Origin: Corylus avellana
Taxonomy: Eukaryota > Streptophyta > Magnoliopsida > Fagales > Betulaceae
Assembly: GCF_901000735.1 (NCBI RefSeq)
Contig: NC_081551.1
Coordinates: forward strand, 18,876,545-18,940,544
Direction of reading: 5' to 3'
Length of the DNA: 64,000 nt
Shown here: positions 58,895 through 64,000 of the stretch, in pieces
How positions within the stretch are numbered: position 1 is the stretch's first letter
Layout: every line of letters starts with the position of its first letter
Notes under the pieces: model-generated
What the model was told of the DNA's origin: nothing
Databases searched by the model: none
The model's input: only the letters and a program-made list of their open reading frames with translations
Translations under genes and position numbers: made by a program

Positions 58895-61262
58895 ATGTCT
58901 CAATCTCCAAGCCCCTCTTCGCCGGCCACTCCCTCGGCGCCGCCACCAGCCACGCCAGCCGCTCCGCCGCCAGCTACTCCCTCAGCGCCGCCGCCGGCCA
59001 CTCCATCTGCTCCGCCACCAGCCACTCCCTCAGCGCCGCCACCGTCCACTCCGTCTTCGCCACCACCGTCCACTCCCTCGCCACCACCGTCCACGCCTTC
59101 CACTCCCTCCACCCCGCCGCCAAGCGCAACTCCGTCTACTCCTTCACCGCCGTCGAACCCAACGACGCCTCCTTCTCCTCCGGCGACGACAAGGAGTCCG
59201 CCGCCTCCTTCGAGTTCTGGCACCCCCCCGAGCACTCGTAGCCCTCCGCCACCCCCGTCGACGAGTGGTTCGCCGACGTCTTCGTCGAGTGGGATATCGA
59301 CTGGGGTTGTGGTTGGGATAGCGATCGGTGGGGTGTTGATTCTGGTGGTGCTGAGTATACTGTGCGTGTGTTGCACCAAGAAGAAAAGGAGACGCCGAGA
59401 TGAGGAGGGCTACTATGCGCCTCCACCTCCGCCTCCAGGTCCCAAAGGTATGAGCTTTTTCATTTTTGACGTTTTGAGGTGTCACTGAATTCTATCAATT
59501 CCAAGTTTATGTGCATGTGTGGTTTCTCATTTGTGATTTATTTGGGTTCATCAGCAAGGGGTTGTTTAGAAATAGATTTATGTTTTTGGGTTTCCTCTGA
59601 TTCGAATTTATAGGGGTTTTCAGTTCATGTTTGGTTCGTGAATGTTGTATTGGTTTTTGTTGATCTTTGTTTTAGTTTGGGTGACTGTGCTGAAGAATGG
59701 ATCTGGGTCACAGGCCTCGAAAATGTTTTGTTAAAAAGTACGAGGAATTAATGTATTATGTTTTCCCTCTCCGAGGTGGTCATAGATTTAACATTTCCAT
59801 GGGCTCAAAATTTTCGTTATTGGGATTGTTGAGAACACGTTATTCGAGTGGGTTTGGAAGAAGATCTAGTGAATGGGATGAGATTACTGGGTTCTTTAAA
59901 GGCATTATTTTGTTGATACTTATTATTGTATAGGTGGATCATTCTTCAGCTATGATTTTCCAAGTCTTTTTTTCCTCTTGCTCTTCCGATATATAAGCTT
60001 TTAATCAAGGTCCCCGAGGGCGCTTTGGTTGATACATGATTTCTGTTTCGGCTTTCGTTGGTTTAGCAAAATGATTTTGATTATCATCTTGCTTCTAGAT
60101 TGTTAAAAAAAAAAAAAAAAAAAAAAAATTCTATTCTACTGCTTTTCGTGATCAAGGCTTTTCTGCCACTACAATTTTCTAGTGCCATTTCTTCAGTTAC
60201 GGAAAACAAAGTTATTAACCTTAATTTTGATTTGCTCCTTTCTTATGTTTGTTGGAATTGCCAGTTGGCCCTTACGGTGGTCCACAACAGCAGCATTGGC
60301 AACAAAATGCTCCCCCACCTGCGAATCATGTTGTTGGAGTGTTGCAGAAACCCTCTCCTCCACCAGCAGTTGCATCACGACCACCTTACTCACCGGCAAA
60401 TGCTCCTACAACACCGCAGCCCCCACCACCACCGCCTTTCCTGAACAGCAGTGGAGGCTCTGGGTCCAATTATTCGGGGTCAGAAAATCCACTCCCACCA
60501 CCTCATCCAGGAGTAGTCTTAGGTTTCTCAAAGAGCAGTTTTTCATACGAAGAATTAGCTATGGCAACTGATGGATTCTCGGATGCCAACCTTCTTGGAC
60601 AAGGTGGATTTGGGTATGTGCATAGAGGAGTCCTTCCGAATGGGAAGGAAGTGGCTATCAAGCAGTTGAAAGCTGGAAGTGGGCAGGGGGAGCGTGAGTT
60701 TCAGGCAGAGGTTGAGATTATTAGTCGAGTACATCACAAACATCTTGTTTCATTGGTTGGGTACTGTATCACTGGGTCTCAGAGGCTGCTTGTTTATGAG
60801 TTTGTTCCAAACAATACCTTAGAGTTCCACTTACATGGTAAGTTAGCTTCAGCTCTGGAAATTTTTCTGATTTTTTTTTTTCTAATTAACATGTAAAGCT
60901 GTGTTGTGAAAGACCAAAAGGATGCTATCCACTTTAGAAAAAATTAAATGCTTTTTTTTTTTCTTCTTCTTTTCTGTTTTACTTGCTTCTGGATCTTACG
61001 CTTTTTGCTACTATAAAACTTTGATTGCTGATTATTACTGGTTTTGTGTCCAAATTTTGAATCTTTTAGAAGCGCTATTTCAATCTGTTGTGTATCAATG
61101 AAGCCTGGGACTAAACTAGGATTCATTGTTTTGCTGGAGCTGTGGTCCTGATAGAGAATTCTTATTGCAGGGAAGGGGCGACCAACTATGGATTGGCCCA
61201 CAAGACTTAAAATTGCCTTAGGATCTGCAAAAGGACTGGCATATCTTCACGAGGATTGTAAG

Positions 61263-61301
<39 letters not shown>

Positions 61302-62982
61302 ATTAGTAGAGCAATTACTGATCTATTTGAGTTACTGACTTTGTATTTAAACTTCAATTCACATTTTAATTATATGTAATTATGTATATGTAGGCCATCC
61401 CAAGATCATTCATCGTGATATCAAAGCATCCAATATACTTATAGACTTCAAGTTTGAGGCAAAGGTACCAATTGCAATATTGATTTCTTGAAATCTGTTA
61501 CCTTTTGAATTGTCATAAACGGTAGTTCTGCCTTGTATGACTGAAAGGCTGGCCATGGGCTGCCTGAGTAAATTCCTGTTGATTTTGTTTATTTGGATTA
61601 GCTTTCATTCTACCTTGACAATTGTATATTTCTGTCATTCTCCTCATGAGATGTGATTGCTTAGTTATTATAGTTATAGCTGAGATAACAAGTTCAACAA
61701 TTCTTTTGCTCAGGTTGCGGATTTCGGACTTGCAAAGTTGGCCTCTGATACCAATACTCATGTCTCCACCAGGGTGATGGGAACTTTTGGGTAAAGACCA
61801 ACTCCTTTCATTTTCTAGTTGGTTACGTCTATGGTTTTGACCGTTAATATATTATTTTTTGGAGACCTAGAATGACTTGGATTCTCCTAGATCCTGCTTT
61901 TCCAAAAAAAATTGTTTATTGTAACATCTTTATAGACTAATCAATGCCCCTGCTCTGGTATATGCTGTTTTCACATGCAGTAAATGTTAATATTTGAAAG
62001 TTCCATTCGAATTCCTGCTGCATTGGTTTATCTTAATGTCAATAGTGCTTGATCATCTGTTGTCAAATCTGGGGTTCTCAAAAATGTCATGATAGTCAAC
62101 TCTTATGCTCATTTCCAGATATATTATCTTTGTTAATTTTTTTTCTTAGGTTTAACTAGTCTGGATTGATGTTCTTTATGTGCAAAGTCAGAATATATTC
62201 TTCAGGTTCTCACATACACTCCCGTGGCAGGTATCTGGCTCCAGAATATGCGTCAAGTGGGAAACTCACAGACAAATCAGATGTTTTCTCCTATGGGGTC
62301 ATGCTTTTGGAGTTGATCACCGGACGCCGACCTGTTGACACAACCCATTCCTTCATGGAGGATAGTTTGGTAGACTGGGTGAGTTCATTAGTTAAACTCA
62401 CTTCCTACAGGCGTGCACATAAACATACATATGTGCGTGCAAAGGACACGCAGTGTTTACTATCTCTCAGTTTTTCTTTTTGCACATGGAAAAACTAAAT
62501 TATGTTGGCATTACAGGCAAGGCCTTTGCTCACACGAGCTTTGGAAGATAGAAACTTTGATGCTCTGATTGATCAAAGGCTGCAAAATGATTATGAACCC
62601 AATGAGATGGCATGCATGGTTACTTGTGCTGCTGCCTGTGTGCGTCATTCCGCACGGCGTCGACCAAGAATGAGTCAGGTAAGAGTCCAAACTTTCATTT
62701 TTGATTGCCCTATTTATTTGCTTCATGTCCAAGTCTATATTGTTTACTAGAAGGCTTCTAACCAGTAACTTTATTGCTTGAAACCATGCAGATTGTTCGA
62801 GCTTTGGAAGGAGATGCGTCTCTCGCAGATCTTAGTGAAGGAATCAGACCTGGACACAGCACCGTATACAGCTCTCATGGAAGCTCAGACTATGACACCA
62901 GCCAATACAAGGAGGACATGAAAAAATTCAGGAAGGTGGCATTGGGAAGCCAGGAGTACGGTGCCAGTAGCGAGTATAGTGG
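58895..62982 (+). CDS. PERK1: Proline-rich extensin-like receptor kinase (PERK1-like), C-terminus lost in a gap
   Basis: Plasma-membrane receptor-like kinase whose proline-rich ectodomain is thought to contact the cell wall. Exons: 58895-59447, 60265-60837, 61171-61257, 61394-61464, 61714-61790, 62231-62378, 62517-62678 and 62792-62982 (cut by a gap). Residues 1-130 are Pro/Ser/Thr-rich (repeated ATPSAPPP units), 134-160 a membrane span, followed by a basic stop-transfer KKKRRRR. The kinase shows the glycine loop GQGGFG (296-301), Lys317, HRD at 411-413, DFG at 431-433 and APE at 457-459, so it looks catalytically competent. The tail ([14 protein letters not shown]) matches the PERK1 type. 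There is no signal peptide, as is usual for PERKs. The ATG at 58895 is the first in frame. About 30-40 terminal residues are missing. Confidence 0.93.
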
Positions 62983-63082
62983 NNNNNNNNNNNNNNNNNN
63001 NNNNNNNNNNNNNNNNNNNNNNNNNNNNNNNNNNNNNNNNNNNNNNNNNNNNNNNNNNNNNNNNNNNNNNNNNNNNNNNNNN
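62983..63082. other. Assembly gap (100 N) in the last PERK1 exon
   Basis: Exactly 100 N. The sequence after it does not continue PERK1, so the true gap is larger or the join is wrong. Confidence 0.98.
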
Positions 63083-64000
63083 AAGGATAATTCAGATATC
63101 TTGGGAGATACAGCTGTTAATAGATAAGCGATCTTATCTATACAAAAGCTATCACATCAATTTAAAATACAAATCAGATATGTTATCAAATGATCGCATA
63201 CAAATATCCAAATTAAGTGATACATGTAACCACCAAATCCTACGATCTTAATCCCTAAGATCTCGATAAGATATCATTGTGACTCATAAAATGCAAAACC
63301 TAGTCCATTGAGGCTCGGCAAGCTAATGAGGTGGTCAACAGTTTGGTTTCCTTGAAACACTTGAGTCTGTGTTAAGCAAGTTCAAATTCTTTTCTAGAAA
63401 ATTGAACAAAAGATTTCTAAGCTGAAAAAGAAAAAGAGAAAGAAATTCATAAGTAAATATCTCCAACTAGGAACAAAGAGGAGATACAATTCATAACAAA
63501 AACAGTACAATTGTATAGATGCACTTGGTTTAAATAAAACATCTTACACACCATATACCATAAAACTGTTTTACATACCATTTACTACCAAGTAGTCTCA
63601 AAAACTCCATACAATAGATTTATGATATTTGTAGATGCATCAGATTGAGTAGCTTTACAATTGAGTAGTACAATTGTATAGATGCACTTGGTCATCATTT
63701 TAAAAGTGACATGTGTCATTTGTATACGAGAAACACATGTTTTTTTAATTACATGTTGAATGTTCTTCTCACATGTTTTTTTAATGGCTCAAAAAACACG
63801 TCACCAATTAAAAGGTTATTTTGAATGAAAATTTTGGGTGAAAAATCATTTACGTTCGGCTAATTATTTTAGAAAGAAATTTGTTGAGTTCCTACAATTT
63901 GGTGAGCATTTTACACTCACCAAACGAAACGTATAAAAATATCTTTTTTATTCTATAATTTTATCACCTCTAATTTTTTTTTTTTGAGAAATCATATATA
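63083..64000. other. AT-rich intergenic sequence with repeats
   Basis: No gene. A 26-bp direct repeat (63504-63529 and 63667-63692; begins AGTACAATTGTATAGATGCA) is followed at once by the dispersed repeat described at 51765-52045, here inverted (63690-63985). The element continues to the window edge. Confidence 0.55.
63690..63985 (-). repeat. Dispersed repeat, partner of 51765-52045
   Basis: Reverse-orientation copy sharing the AAAGTGACATGTGTCA side, the ATGTTGAATGTTCTTCTCAC block and the TTTGGTGAGCATTTTACACT block. Truncated by the end of the window or ending near it. Confidence 0.6.

Noticed and set aside
58791..59485. Long frames on both strands overlapping PERK1 exon 1 (Arg-rich and Gly/Val-rich)
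   Set aside because: Shadow frames of the GC-rich proline-coding exon. The plus frame from 58895 splices correctly into the kinase.
1..64000. CRISPR arrays, operons, tRNA or rRNA genes
   Set aside because: Nothing of the kind was seen by eye; the sequence is plant nuclear DNA. I cannot exclude a tRNA without a structure search.

Overview
This window is nuclear DNA from a flowering plant, most likely a woody, outcrossing eudicot (my inference; I cannot name the species). It has AT-rich intergenic DNA, GT-AG introns, MITE-type elements, a large F-box family and single-copy plant genes recognisable at protein level: NYC1, PERK1, an ankyrin-AAA protein, a TraB-domain protein and eL37. Six runs of exactly 100 N (12746, 18375, 20062, 26539, 30747 and 62983) mark scaffold joins of unknown size, and several of them cut genes.

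Layout. 1-6.2 kb: an F-box gene killed by one nonsense codon, its flanks, and decayed relics of an older F-box plus TraB unit. 6.2-30.4 kb (copy A): MITE, F-box A(-), TraB(-), an extra 7.2 kb of sequence lying between two gaps (eL37 pseudogene and F-box C), the TraB 5' end, ankyrin-AAA(-), and the 3' half of NYC1(+). 30.4-51.5 kb (copy B): the same series without the extra block and with every gene complete: F-box B(-), TraB(-), ankyrin-AAA(-), NYC1(+). 51.5-58.9 kb: repeat-rich intergenic DNA with a 1.45 kb foldback element. 58.9-63.0 kb: a PERK1-type receptor kinase(+), its C-terminus lost in a gap. 63.1-64 kb: repeat-bearing intergenic DNA.

The central question is what the A/B duplication is. 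The copies match closely in exons, introns and spacers, but A is broken by gaps, its TraB exon 1 and NYC1 are cut exactly at gaps, and the A-to-B junction lies in a gap inside a MITE. This fits two haplotypes of one heterozygous locus placed end to end at least as well as a real tandem segmental duplication. Apart from this, the F-box genes (A, B, C and the pseudogene) form a true local family with tracts of identity suggesting gene conversion, and relics show that [F-box + TraB] units were duplicated in the past.

The genes do not form a pathway. NYC1 starts chlorophyll b breakdown in the chloroplast, PERK1 is a cell-wall-associated receptor-like kinase, the F-box proteins are predicted SCF substrate receptors, and the TraB and ankyrin-AAA proteins are poorly characterised. 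The ankyrin-AAA/PERK1 neighbourhood recalls the Arabidopsis AT3G24530/AT3G24550 neighbourhood and is probably old microsynteny. I saw no new multi-gene system; the notable content is structural and evolutionary.
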